A DNA stretch of 64,000 nt from an uncultured Gammaproteobacteria bacterium (GCA_937899415.1 CALBPI010000062.1:1-64000); one strand, 5' to 3'; positions 9,907 through 18,098 are shown, counted from the stretch's first letter. The notes: generated by a model not told the origin, from the sequence alone. A program made the numbers and translations.

Positions 9907-10491
9907 TCACTCCTCGGGTGGCCCATTGAACTGGATTGACCAAGCGATGGCCTGCTCGGTGAGTTCAACGTTGCTCGCCTCTGCATATGCCTCGAGGTTT
10001 TCTGGCTGCGTGAAGTGAGCGGGGTGGCGCTTCACCACGATGTTTGCCTTGGGGAAGACACGTGGCAAATGCTCGTTGTACCAACGACTGAAGAGGCGCC
10101 AACCGGCAAGGTCCACGTCTTCGTGTGAGCGAAATACGAATTGGATGTGACATTCGCGATGTTCTGTCGCACCGCGCGGATAGCGCGGAAACGTCACCGA
10201 GATTGATTTGACCAGAGCATGCTGTTCTTCTGACATCGCAAATAGCGCTCTCGCTCTGCTGGCAGTCCCAAAGTCAATCTCATCACTGACTATGACGCCC
10301 TCTGTTGCAAGCGCATGATCCAAACTCTTGATCACCTGCGCTTGATCCTTGGGTTCCTCGAACTGCAGCTGAAACCGTAGCGTCGGACTGATTTTGCCGA
10401 ATTGCCATGACGTGTCACACGAAGTCGGCACAGATAACAACGCACTAACGCCTGCGATCATGATCAGCGAGGTTCGCCGAGTGCGGGTCAC
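9907..10491 (-). CDS. Hypothetical secreted protein/lipoprotein
   Basis: 194-aa ORF with N-terminal signal ending in VPTSC. Confidence 0.55.
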   Translation of the reverse strand: MTRTRRTSLIMIAGVSALLSVPTSCDTSWQFGKISPTLRFQLQFEEPKDQAQVIKSLDHALATEGVIVSDEIDFGTASRARALFAMSEEQHALVKSISVTFPRYPRGATEHRECHIQFVFRSHEDVDLAGWRLFSRWYNEHLPRVFPKANIVVKRHPAHFTQPENLEAYAEASNVELTEQAIAWSIQFNGPPEE

Positions 10492-10601
10492 AATGGACTC
10501 TCTTCCTTTTTATTGACCGAAGTTCCAGAGAACCATCCGAGGCCGGATCCTCCGGGTGAATGCGTTGGTAAAACAAGTTGCCTAACGTAGAGGGTACACG
10601 C

Positions 10602-10632
10602 AAAAAAAATCCCGCCTCAAAGGCGGGATTTT
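10602..10632 (-). terminator. Rho-independent terminator, probably the ancestral terminator of the tRNA-Ala/tRNA-Glu unit
   Basis: aaaaaaaatcccgcct-caa-aggcgggatttt: strong stem with U8 on the minus strand, immediately outside the truncated tRNA-Glu copy. Confidence 0.75.
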
Positions 10633-10636
10633 CAAG

Positions 10637-10687
10637 ATGGCGTCCCCTAGGGGATTCGAACCCCTGTTACCGCCGTGAAAGGGCGGT
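10637..10687. repeat. Distal att copy: 51-bp duplicate of the tRNA-Glu 3' region (truncated tRNA)
   Basis: atggcgtcccctaggggattcgaacccctgttaccgccgtgaaagggcggt, identical to 18710-18760. Confidence 0.95.
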
Positions 10688-10789
10688 CTTACACGCTAAC
10701 CATATCTCGCCATACTTGATCAAAAGTGGTCATAAGCCCTTGAAATAATGATCTTTTGCCGCCTATCCTGTAGCCATACTTGATCAAAG

Positions 10790-12052
10790 TTGTCCTCAGA
10801 AACCGTGAGTGACTCGACTTTGACTCGACTTTTCAGACCGCCTCAGAGGCCGTCTGACGCACGAATGGGAGGCAGACGCATGGCAAGTCCACTCAGATCC
10901 AAAACGGCGCGTGCTCGCGCACAGGCTGACCGGAAAGGGAATGTTTGGGAGCCGATACCGGGTACTGGTGTCTCGCTCGGATACTCCAAGAGGTCAGGCC
11001 GTTGGCTCGCGCGCCAATTCATCGACGGTAAGGAGAAGCGGATTCGTCTCGGCAAACGTGCCGATGACAAGATGCCAGCCGATGGAACTCGAATCCTGAA
11101 CTATGCCCAGGCTGCCGAGGCGGCAATCGAAGCAGCCAGCAACATCGTGAGCGCTGATCTGGCTTCGCTGACGGTGTCGCAAGCGTTCGACCGCTACCGC
11201 CGCTCACGCGACGCGGAGGGCAGGGACACACGCGATTCGATTCAGCGATTCCGCAAGTGGATCGCACCAACGTTTGGATCAAGCAAGGTTATTGAGCTTG
11301 GGCGAGCGGAGTTGGTCGAGTGGCGCGACATGGTCGCCCGCAGTGTCAAACCGGCAACCGTCAATCGCACGCTGACGATCTTCAAAGCCATGTTGCGCTA
11401 CGCGCTCGAAGAACTCGAAGTCCCGTACAAGGGTGCGCCAATCTACCGCGCGTTGAAACCGCTGAAAGTCGAGAAGAAGGCGCGAGAGCGGTTTCTCACG
11501 CCGGTCGAGCTTGGCCAGCTTGCGAATGAATGCGAACCTGATTTGCAGCGCTTGGTCCTGGCTGCCGCATACACTGGCGCTCGGTTTGGAGATCTTGCCC
11601 GCCTCAAAGTGTCGGATTGGGACAGCGAGTTACGCAAGGCGTGCGTCATGAACTCGAAAACCAACCAACCGCGCTTCGTGCCTGTCACGCGCGCAGGCGC
11701 CGCGTTTTTCGATTCTTTGACCGCCGGTCGAGATCCGAACGAAATTGCCCTACAGCGGCACACGGGCCAGCACTGGGGCAAAAACACCTACGCTCGTGGA
11801 TTGAAACAGGCGGCCGAAGCGGCGGGACTGGATGCGGTGAACTTCCATGCGATCCGACACAGTTACGCGTCAGCTATGAAGCGGGCAGGGGTTGATGACA
11901 CGATCATCGCCAAAGCGCTCGGCCACACATCCACGAAAATGGTTCAGGAGCATTACGCGCACCTAGCCGAGTCGCATGTTGATGAACAGATTCGCAACCA
12001 TGCGCCGGAGATCGATATCGACATCGAAAAGTCGTCCGTGACTCGGCTTTGA
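10790..12052 (+). CDS. int: Tyrosine-type site-specific integrase (true start probably the ATG at 10865 or 10880)
   Basis: ARARAQADRKGNVWEPIPGTGVSLGYSKRSGRWLARQ...; catalytic-domain signatures AAYTGARFGDLARLKVSDWD, NFHAIRHSYASAMKRAGVDDTIIAKALGHTSTKMVQEHYAHL. The track start at 10790 is TTG. Confidence 0.93.
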   Translation: MSSETVSDSTLTRLFRPPQRPSDARMGGRRMASPLRSKTARARAQADRKGNVWEPIPGTGVSLGYSKRSGRWLARQFIDGKEKRIRLGKRADDKMPADGTRILNYAQAAEAAIEAASNIVSADLASLTVSQAFDRYRRSRDAEGRDTRDSIQRFRKWIAPTFGSSKVIELGRAELVEWRDMVARSVKPATVNRTLTIFKAMLRYALEELEVPYKGAPIYRALKPLKVEKKARERFLTPVELGQLANECEPDLQRLVLAAAYTGARFGDLARLKVSDWDSELRKACVMNSKTNQPRFVPVTRAGAAFFDSLTAGRDPNEIALQRHTGQHWGKNTYARGLKQAAEAAGLDAVNFHAIRHSYASAMKRAGVDDTIIAKALGHTSTKMVQEHYAHLAESHVDEQIRNHAPEIDIDIEKSSVTRL

Positions 12053-12282
12053 GACTCGATGTTCCACGTAGAGCGTATGCATCGACTGTGATGATTGCCG
12101 CCTCTCTGGGGCGGTTTACCAGTTCAAGTAGATGACGCGGAATCTATAAACGGTTGATTTCTCCGATTGCGTTCGGCAGTCTGAAAGACGATTCAGTGAG
12201 CCGTGACGGGTAATTCCCTGTAACCGTCGGCGGTCGCTTCGGACACTAAACACATCGAGATCGGAAGGTCGGGTCTCGCCAG

Positions 12283-12305
12283 GGGTGCACTGCAAGGGAG
12301 CACCC
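12283..12305 (+). promoter_or_regulatory. Hairpin directly abutting the start codon of the AlpA-like gene, with the SD in its loop
   Basis: GGGTGC-ACTGCAAGGGA-GCACCC followed immediately by ATG at 12306. Confidence 0.45.
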
Positions 12306-12515
12306 ATGTCCGAAGAAAATCCGTATTCCGTGAGCATCCCCGTTTTCGGCAAGATGCTAGGCATTAGCTACACGACTGCACGTCGCGTCATCTACGGCAC
12401 GAATCCTCCACCATTGATCGATTTCAACGGTCGCACTCGCGTTGCCATTGGAGCACCCGAGTTCGACGCATGGCTGAAAGCGCGAACCCAAGTAACACCC
12501 TTTAAGGCGCGCTGA
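12306..12515 (+). CDS. AlpA/excisionase-like helix-turn-helix protein
   Basis: 69 aa: YSVSIPVFGKMLGISYTTARRVIYG...FNGRTRVAIGAPEFDAWLKAR, a MerR/AlpA-like wHTH pattern. Confidence 0.6.
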   Translation: MSEENPYSVSIPVFGKMLGISYTTARRVIYGTNPPPLIDFNGRTRVAIGAPEFDAWLKARTQVTPFKAR

Positions 12516-13162
12516 TGCCAAAGCAGCCGGGTACGCCTGGCGACCGCAAGATCCTGAAAGCGTTTGCTGTGAATGCACCGAAAGGGCCAGCGTTCGCCAT
12601 CTTGGCGGGCCTGTTCGCGCACGTCGATGCAAACCTGATCGCATGGCCGGGCTACGGACAAATTGCCGCGCTCTCAGGAACCAGTGTGCGGAGTGTCCAG
12701 CGATGGATTCCTAAGCTTGAAACGCTCGGGTTCTTTCGTCGCGAGTCGATGCACACCGGCAGCCGACGCGATGGCACGCGCTACCACTTCGGCGAATTCG
12801 TGGACGGCATTTCGTCTGGTCGTGTCGCCACAGAGGCGATACCGCCAGAGAGGCGATACCGCCACACAGGCGGTCCCGTATCGCCAGAGTGGCGCGCCCG
12901 TGTCGCCAGAGAGGCGACCAAAGAAACCAAGGAAGGAAACCAAGAAGGGGACGCGCGCGCGAGCGCACGCGGGTCGGTCCCCTTTGGCGATAAATCGCAA
13001 CCGGAATTCGAAGCCATCGTCGGGTTCATCTTGGACGCAAAGATCCGGCCGTCGAATCGCGACCAGGTACACGGCGCGGTGCGATCTCGATTCGGCATCG
13101 AGCTTTCCGACAAACAGCACTGGTGGATCGAGCGCCAGGTGAACGACCGGCGAAGCGAATAA
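12515..13162 (+). CDS. Winged-helix replication-initiator-like protein
   Basis: AFAILAGLFAHVDANLIAWPGYGQIAALSGTSVRSVQRWIPKLETLGFFRRE is a wHTH typical of phage/plasmid replication proteins; the ORF contains an iteron cluster (12826-12916). Confidence 0.6.
   Translation: MPKQPGTPGDRKILKAFAVNAPKGPAFAILAGLFAHVDANLIAWPGYGQIAALSGTSVRSVQRWIPKLETLGFFRRESMHTGSRRDGTRYHFGEFVDGISSGRVATEAIPPERRYRHTGGPVSPEWRARVAREATKETKEGNQEGDARASARGSVPFGDKSQPEFEAIVGFILDAKIRPSNRDQVHGAVRSRFGIELSDKQHWWIERQVNDRRSE
12826..12916. repeat. Cluster of five palindromic iteron-like repeats (consensus CGCCAGAGAGGCG), candidate replication origin
   Basis: Copies at 12826, 12843, 12860, 12882 and 12904 (start-to-start 17, 17, 22, 22 bp): CGCCACAGAGGCG, CGCCAGAGAGGCG, CGCCACACAGGCG, CGCCAGAGTGGCG, CGCCAGAGAGGCG. 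Confidence 0.75.
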
Positions 13163-13234
13163 CCGCTCTCAATGGGCGGCAACAACCGTCACGAACAACA
13201 ACCTTTGAACCAACATCCAGCGAGGAACCGAGAA

Positions 13235-13426
13235 ATGCACAACGCCAGAGACTTCCACCAGATCGAACAACGCTTGATCGTGATTCGAGGGCAGATTCAG
13301 CGAGCCGAACGCAAAGCATGGCTGTCGCCAGAGGAACAAGCCGCGTTGCACCGCTGGTACGACGAGCGCGATGCGCTGCAAGCCAAGCTGCGAGGATCGA
13401 CCATCACCAGGGACATAGCGCCATGA
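13235..13426 (+). CDS. Small hypothetical protein
   Basis: MHNARDFHQIEQRLIVIRGQIQRAERKAWLSPEEQAALHRWYDERDALQAKLRG...; GAGGA SD before this ATG. The track ORF starts further upstream at 13172. Confidence 0.55.
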   Translation: MHNARDFHQIEQRLIVIRGQIQRAERKAWLSPEEQAALHRWYDERDALQAKLRGSTITRDIAP

Positions 13427-13617
13427 CACCTGGACTGGCCGAACAGATGCGCCAACGCCTGGTGAATCGCCTGGCCACGATCAATCGACAGATCGACTTG
13501 TTGCTGGCCGAAGACGATCTCGACGACGAGGGCCGACATAGCCTCAAACGGTATCTGGCCGAACGCGAAGCGATCCGGGAGCGAATGCAGGATCACGACG
13601 CAACGAGCTTGCCATGA
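13423..13617 (+). CDS. Small coiled-coil-like hypothetical protein (64 aa)
   Basis: MTPGLAEQMRQRLVNRLATINRQIDLLLAEDDLDDEGRHSLKRYLAEREAIRERMQ; ATGA overlap with both neighbours. Confidence 0.55.
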   Translation: MTPGLAEQMRQRLVNRLATINRQIDLLLAEDDLDDEGRHSLKRYLAEREAIRERMQDHDATSLP

Positions 13618-13889
13618 ACAGGCTGACCGCCCGAGACCTGAGCAATGCCGAACTCGCGCTCGCGGGTCAGATGATCGATGAGCTGATCAGACACAGCGGA
13701 TCGACGACGCGTGCGCATTACCGACGCATTCGCCGGAACGTGCGTGCGGTGATTCGTTACCGGATTTCCCGTGGAATCGACAGAAAACCGCGAAAAAGCA
13801 GTCTGAAACCAGCCCGAAAAGCGGCGATATTCATCGACGCCCAAACGATCAAACAACCACTTAACCGACGAAATGATGACAAATGCTGA
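13614..13889 (+). CDS. Small basic hypothetical protein
   Basis: 91 aa, ATGA-coupled to the upstream ORF. Confidence 0.5.
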   Translation: MNRLTARDLSNAELALAGQMIDELIRHSGSTTRAHYRRIRRNVRAVIRYRISRGIDRKPRKSSLKPARKAAIFIDAQTIKQPLNRRNDDKC

Positions 13890-13915
13890 CATCGCTACGC
13901 GCGAGGTAATCAACC

Positions 13916-14293
13916 ATGACGAATGACGACGACAAAACTGCCGAGCTTGATTCCGTAATCGATCTCGATGAGTATCGCGATTCACCTTCGGGTGACGCTT
14001 CCACTAACGACACACTGCCCGACGTCGATCTGATTCGACAGGTGAGCCACGAGGTCGTCGAAGCGCTCCGGCCATACCTCGCCATGATCGGGCAGTATGA
14101 CTGTGAACCGACGGACGCAAACGCATTGCGACTGCGCGCCGAAATAGGCGCGTTCCGTGGCCAGCTCCACGACATCGCAAGGAAGTACGGTCCACCGATC
14201 ACAAGGCGCGTCGCAGAGCGCGTTTTGAAATTGCACCGCGCCGGCGAATTGGATCTCGATTCGCCCGGCCTCTCCGATGCTTTCCTGCACTGA
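13916..14293 (+). CDS. Hypothetical protein of the integrated element
   Basis: 125-aa ORF, acidic N-terminus, lies between the small-ORF group and the capsid gene. Confidence 0.5.
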   Translation: MTNDDDKTAELDSVIDLDEYRDSPSGDASTNDTLPDVDLIRQVSHEVVEALRPYLAMIGQYDCEPTDANALRLRAEIGAFRGQLHDIARKYGPPITRRVAERVLKLHRAGELDLDSPGLSDAFLH

Positions 14294-14376
14294 CTGCCGT
14301 CTATAGGCGGCAACCGTTTAACCGTGGCGCGGCTGCGTATGGCGTTGGCGCGTCCGAAGTCCAGGAGACACAAACA

Positions 14377-15732
14377 ATGGACGAACTTGAAAAACTAGCG
14401 GCATTGCTCGCTACCGTCGCCAGAGCCGGAACACCGATGACACGCGATCTCGTGCTGTGCCTTGCGGAAGATCGCGGATACCCGATCACTCAAGACGAAC
14501 TCACTGGTGTGATCGATACCGTCAATCGCTTGTTGCCAGGCCGCAATTCACCACAACAGCGAATCGATCACAGCGACCGTTTGAATCGAGCTGAAGCCTA
14601 TCAACTTGGTGGACAACACAATCGCACGCGACCAGGCACTGACACGACGTTCCGTGGCGTCGGCACTCGAAACAGCGTCGAGGACATCATGCATGACCGT
14701 GGTTGGGCTAATCGCATGATCGACGAGACGGCCGTCAGCGAATTACGCTCGATGGCGTTGTCCGCATCGGGCTTCGATGGCGTGAACAACAAAGACCTTC
14801 AAGCGGTCGCCGATGGCCTGATGATCAATCGCGATTTTCAGCAATCGACGGGCGGCCAGGTTCCGGTCGAAGTGTCGGACAACTTTATCGATTTGATCGT
14901 CCATCAGTCGCCATTGCTCCAAGTCATCCCGACCATTCGGATGCTATCGGCATCGCGTCGCATGGACCGCCTTGATATCGACCAGGGTTCGTTGCGACCT
15001 ACGACTGATACCGACACGATCACCAACGAATCGACAGACACGATTGCGTCGCGCACGTTGCAAACGTTGGAAGCGGGCCTTGCGACCGATATCACGTTGA
15101 CGTTCCTCGAAGACAACATCGCCCGAGGCAATGCAAGCAACATCATTCTTGCCAAGATTGCCGCCGTGCTAGGGCAGGACATCGACAATCTGTCGATCAC
15201 TGGTGCGCGCGGCGTGTCGCCGTTCAATACGTTCGCGCAATCGCTCGGGGATGGTCTCGAAGCGCTGACGCTCGCAGACAGCGACGTGACGGACGTGGAC
15301 GTGTCTGGTGCCTCTACGGTAGCCGAGCTGTTTGAAGCGCTTTATGCACAATTGTCGGCCGACTTCCGCTCGTCTCCATTGGTCTACCTGGTGCCGCTGC
15401 AAACCGCCCGTCGGTACGCCCAAAGCGTGAGTATTCGTCAGACGGATTTAGGCGACCAGGTGTTGCGCAACGGCCTTCCGGCGCTTCCGTATCTCGGCCA
15501 GGCGGTGTTGGGTGATCAGCACGTGAACGGCACAGCGGGGCCGACTTCGCGATCCTGGCTGATGCCGGTTTCCAACTTCGCATGGGGCGTTCGCCGTCAG
15601 ATGCGACAGGACACTGACTTCCGGCCACGTCGTCGCGTGTTCGAGATCACCACGACCATGCGTGGTGGTTTCCAGTACAGCACCGGTGACGCCATCGTCC
15701 GTGGCACTGGTCTGGTTGCGGGGGTTCTTTGA
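14377..15732 (+). CDS. Phage major capsid protein (HK97-fold-like)
   Basis: MINRDFQQSTGGQVPVEVSDNFIDLIVHQSPLLQVIPTIRM...RMDRLDID...; ADFRSSPLVYLVPLQTARRYAQSVSIRQTDLGDQVLRNGLPALPYLGQAVLGDQHVNG resembles MCP P-domain/E-loop organisation; AGGAG SD. Confidence 0.7.
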   Translation: MDELEKLAALLATVARAGTPMTRDLVLCLAEDRGYPITQDELTGVIDTVNRLLPGRNSPQQRIDHSDRLNRAEAYQLGGQHNRTRPGTDTTFRGVGTRNSVEDIMHDRGWANRMIDETAVSELRSMALSASGFDGVNNKDLQAVADGLMINRDFQQSTGGQVPVEVSDNFIDLIVHQSPLLQVIPTIRMLSASRRMDRLDIDQGSLRPTTDTDTITNESTDTIASRTLQTLEAGLATDITLTFLEDNIARGNASNIILAKIAAVLGQDIDNLSITGARGVSPFNTFAQSLGDGLEALTLADSDVTDVDVSGASTVAELFEALYAQLSADFRSSPLVYLVPLQTARRYAQSVSIRQTDLGDQVLRNGLPALPYLGQAVLGDQHVNGTAGPTSRSWLMPVSNFAWGVRRQMRQDTDFRPRRRVFEITTTMRGGFQYSTGDAIVRGTGLVAGVL

Positions 15733-15893
15733 TGAGCAAGCACGACGAAAAAGCAGAAGCGAAAAAGCATCCTGAATTGCGCCGACTCGAAGCGCTTGTG
15801 AAATGCGCCGAACAGTCGGGCAACAAAGAACGTGTGAAGGCAGCGAAAGCGGCCGTAGCAGCGTTTGGCAAAGATGCCCGCGAAGTCGGTTAA
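15732..15893 (+). CDS. Small hypothetical protein (53 aa) downstream of the capsid gene
   Basis: TGATG overlap with the capsid stop; MSKHDEKAEAKKHPELRRLEALVKCAEQSGNKERVKAAKAAVAAFGKDAREVG. Below the ORF-track length cut-off. Confidence 0.45.
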   Translation: MSKHDEKAEAKKHPELRRLEALVKCAEQSGNKERVKAAKAAVAAFGKDAREVG

Positions 15894-16080
15894 GTCGGAC
15901 GGCGAAGTCGTTGTCCGTGGCAATCACGCCGTGTCATCACGCTACCAGGCATTGGAAGCGGAACGACGCGCCGCGATTGCTGCGGGCGACCGCGACGCCG
16001 AACTGACGGCCGAGCGTGCGTTGCGTGCGGAAGGGTTCTGGCCTTCTCGCACGTTTCGCACAGCCGGTTTCGAAGACTGA
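15865..16080 (+). CDS. Small hypothetical protein
   Basis: 71 aa; overlaps the 53-aa ORF end. Start possibly at 15874. Confidence 0.45.
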   Translation: MAKMPAKSVKSDGEVVVRGNHAVSSRYQALEAERRAAIAAGDRDAELTAERALRAEGFWPSRTFRTAGFED

Positions 16081-16168
16081 CCGCCGAACAAAAGCGGCAA
16101 CGCGGACTGTGGTGTGCGTCGCTTGGTATGCAGTCGAGTCCCCTGTCGGGAAGCGAAGGAGTGCTTGC

Positions 16169-16201
16169 ATACCTGACAGGTATGTGATACCTATTAGGTA
16201 T
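16169..16201. promoter_or_regulatory. Twin palindromic operator ATACCT-N3-AGGTAT
   Basis: ATACCTGACAGGTAT at 16169-16183 and ATACCTATTAGGTAT at 16187-16201, centre spacing 18 bp; the second overlaps the HTH start codon (ATG at 16200). Confidence 0.85.
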
Positions 16202-16526
16202 GGTTAATAAATCTTCCCTCGCAGCACGCTTCCGCGCCTTCCGTGAGTCCCAGGGGTGGAGTCTGAAGGATCTCGAAGATTGCTTGCTGATTCATCGACA
16301 GACTTGGTTGAAGTGGGAGCGGGGCGAGCAGACGCCACCGGCCGCTACACGAGCTTTACTCTTTGCTTTTGAGAAGGCGCACGCCATTGGATGTTTGGAG
16401 GATCTAAGCGATCACATACTGGCGAATCATCGGTGGTTTGGCGCTCTAAAAGAAGGTCGCGTGTCAAAGCGGGCTAAGTCGAAATCTGGTGTTGGTGATC
16501 GGTCCAGATTACGGAGGGCGACATGA
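16200..16526 (+). CDS. HTH (Xre/Cro-type) transcriptional regulator
   Basis: LAARFRAFRESQGWSLKDLEDCLLIHRQTWLKWERGEQTPPAATRALLFAFE. Confidence 0.75.
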   Translation: MVNKSSLAARFRAFRESQGWSLKDLEDCLLIHRQTWLKWERGEQTPPAATRALLFAFEKAHAIGCLEDLSDHILANHRWFGALKEGRVSKRAKSKSGVGDRSRLRRAT

Positions 16527-16804
16527 CCTGGTTTCACTCAGTAGGTCGCTTCCTTCGTCGCAACTACCCTCGCGCGACAGGCAAGCAGTCAATTGGAACG
16601 AGAGTTCCGTTGCACGGATATCACTTCAATGGTTCTCGACCGGGGCGCGCAATGGACCACGATTTGCGAGCCGAGCTTTTTCTCGTCCGGCGGGAAATCG
16701 GTCGGGTTTCGCGTGGCCCAATTGGAGCCGTTCAGGGAGCGAATTGGTTAGAACGACTGCGACGCAGGGAGTCGCAGTTGCTTGTTCAGCTGGAGGCGCA
16801 TTGA
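16523..16804 (+). CDS. Small hypothetical protein, coupled to the HTH regulator
   Basis: ATGA overlap with the HTH stop and TGATG overlap with the next gene. Confidence 0.5.
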   Translation: MTWFHSVGRFLRRNYPRATGKQSIGTRVPLHGYHFNGSRPGRAMDHDLRAELFLVRREIGRVSRGPIGAVQGANWLERLRRRESQLLVQLEAH

Positions 16805-17556
16805 TGCCGAGCAAACTACATCAAGTGATAGATGACCCGGATGCGCTTATTGAATTGGATTTCGAAGAGCTAGCGCCATTCGTACTAGATGATCTAAATC
16901 AAATGAGCCCGGGAAACGACCAGACCAACTTCCATATTCGAAACTACTGCAACGCAGTTTCTTCGGCATACCGGGGATCACCAAGAACGGCGCACCCGAG
17001 CGAAAAACTTATAGCACAACATCTCAGCGTAGCTTGGAAGGTCCTAGACCGCATGAGTCTAATCGCCCAAGATATTTCAAAGGACTTTGGCTGGTACTTG
17101 GTCACGCACATCGGCAAGCAGATCGGGTCTGCTGAAGAATTCCGTTCGATGGTGCTTAGATTGAATTTCCCTTCGGACCATTTGCATCCCACGTTAGTCG
17201 CGGAGGCCCGGCACTCATTCGTAAGGGGCGGTTTCTACAATGCCGTTTTTGATTGCGCTCGTATTGTCGAAGACGAAGTACGCCGGGCGTGCGGCTTTGA
17301 TCAGGGATTGATCGGTCAAGCATTGATGGCTAAGGCATTTGATCCCAAGGATGGTCCATTGTCCGATGCGTCCGAACAAAAGGCAGAGCGAGAAGGTCTT
17401 CGCAATCTCGCGACCGGCTTCATGTTGCGATTCAGAAATGCGACCGGACACGCTCGCCCTGAGCTATCGCCTGACGAAGCAATTGATGCAATTCACTCGG
17501 CGAGCTATCTACTGCGGATAGTCCATTCGAGGGTCGATGAACTGGACAGTGAGTGA
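16804..17556 (+). CDS. TIGR02391/Ymh-type (HEPN-like, abortive-infection-associated) protein
   Basis: C-terminal VFDCARIVEDEVRRACGFDQGLIGQALMAKAFDPKDGPLSDASEQKAEREGLRNLATGFMLRFRNATGHARPELSPDEAIDAIHSASYLLRIVHSRVD matches the Ymh-family pattern, including the R-N-x-x-G/A-H-like motif. Confidence 0.75.
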   Translation: MPSKLHQVIDDPDALIELDFEELAPFVLDDLNQMSPGNDQTNFHIRNYCNAVSSAYRGSPRTAHPSEKLIAQHLSVAWKVLDRMSLIAQDISKDFGWYLVTHIGKQIGSAEEFRSMVLRLNFPSDHLHPTLVAEARHSFVRGGFYNAVFDCARIVEDEVRRACGFDQGLIGQALMAKAFDPKDGPLSDASEQKAEREGLRNLATGFMLRFRNATGHARPELSPDEAIDAIHSASYLLRIVHSRVDELDSE

Positions 17557-17660
17557 GGCTTACACTATTCGGCTCAGATGTAGCGTTGATCGTTGCCGCC
17601 TTCCCTCGGCGTTGAAATAGTCGAAACGACCACCACCTCTACTCCATAACGAAAAGACGC

Positions 17661-18098
17661 ATGGAGGCAACGGTGTATCAGGTCAACATCTTCATTAGCC
17701 ATTCCTGGCAGTACTCACAGCACTACGATTCGCTCATGGAGTGGCTTTGCCGTCGTCCGTGGGAAGTGAACCGACAGCCAGTTAGATTCGTTGATTACTC
17801 AGTCCCGAGAGAGAATCCCATCCATTTCGCGACGAACGAAGAGCAATTACGCCGGGCAATATACGCTCAGATTGCGGCGGCTCACGTTGTGATAATTCCA
17901 ACGGGCCTATACGCCAACTACAGCAAGTGGATTCAGAAGGAAATCAACGGCGCGCAAGCCTATGGAAAGCCTATTGTGGCTGTGAACTACCGTGGAGCAC
18001 AGCGTACATCGCAAGTTGTTAGCGAGGCCGCCCGCGAGACTGTTGGTTGGACCAGTGAGTCTGTAGCGAAAGCAGTTTGGCGAGCATACAACGGATGA
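17661..18098 (+). CDS. ThsB-type TIR-like domain protein (DUF1863/MTH538-like)
   Basis: VNIFISHSWQYSQHYDSLMEWL...VRFVDYSVPRENPIHF...LRRAIYAQIAAAHVVIIPTGLYANYSKWIQKEINGAQAYGKPIVAVNYRGAQRTSQVVSEAARETVGWTSESVAKAV. Alternative GTG start at 17673 with GGAGG SD. Confidence 0.88.
   Translation: MEATVYQVNIFISHSWQYSQHYDSLMEWLCRRPWEVNRQPVRFVDYSVPRENPIHFATNEEQLRRAIYAQIAAAHVVIIPTGLYANYSKWIQKEINGAQAYGKPIVAVNYRGAQRTSQVVSEAARETVGWTSESVAKAVWRAYNG

Noticed and set aside
12826-12916. CRISPR-like array
   Set aside because: Repeats are only 13 bp, with 4-9 bp spacers, inside an ORF and no cas genes; iteron cluster fits better.
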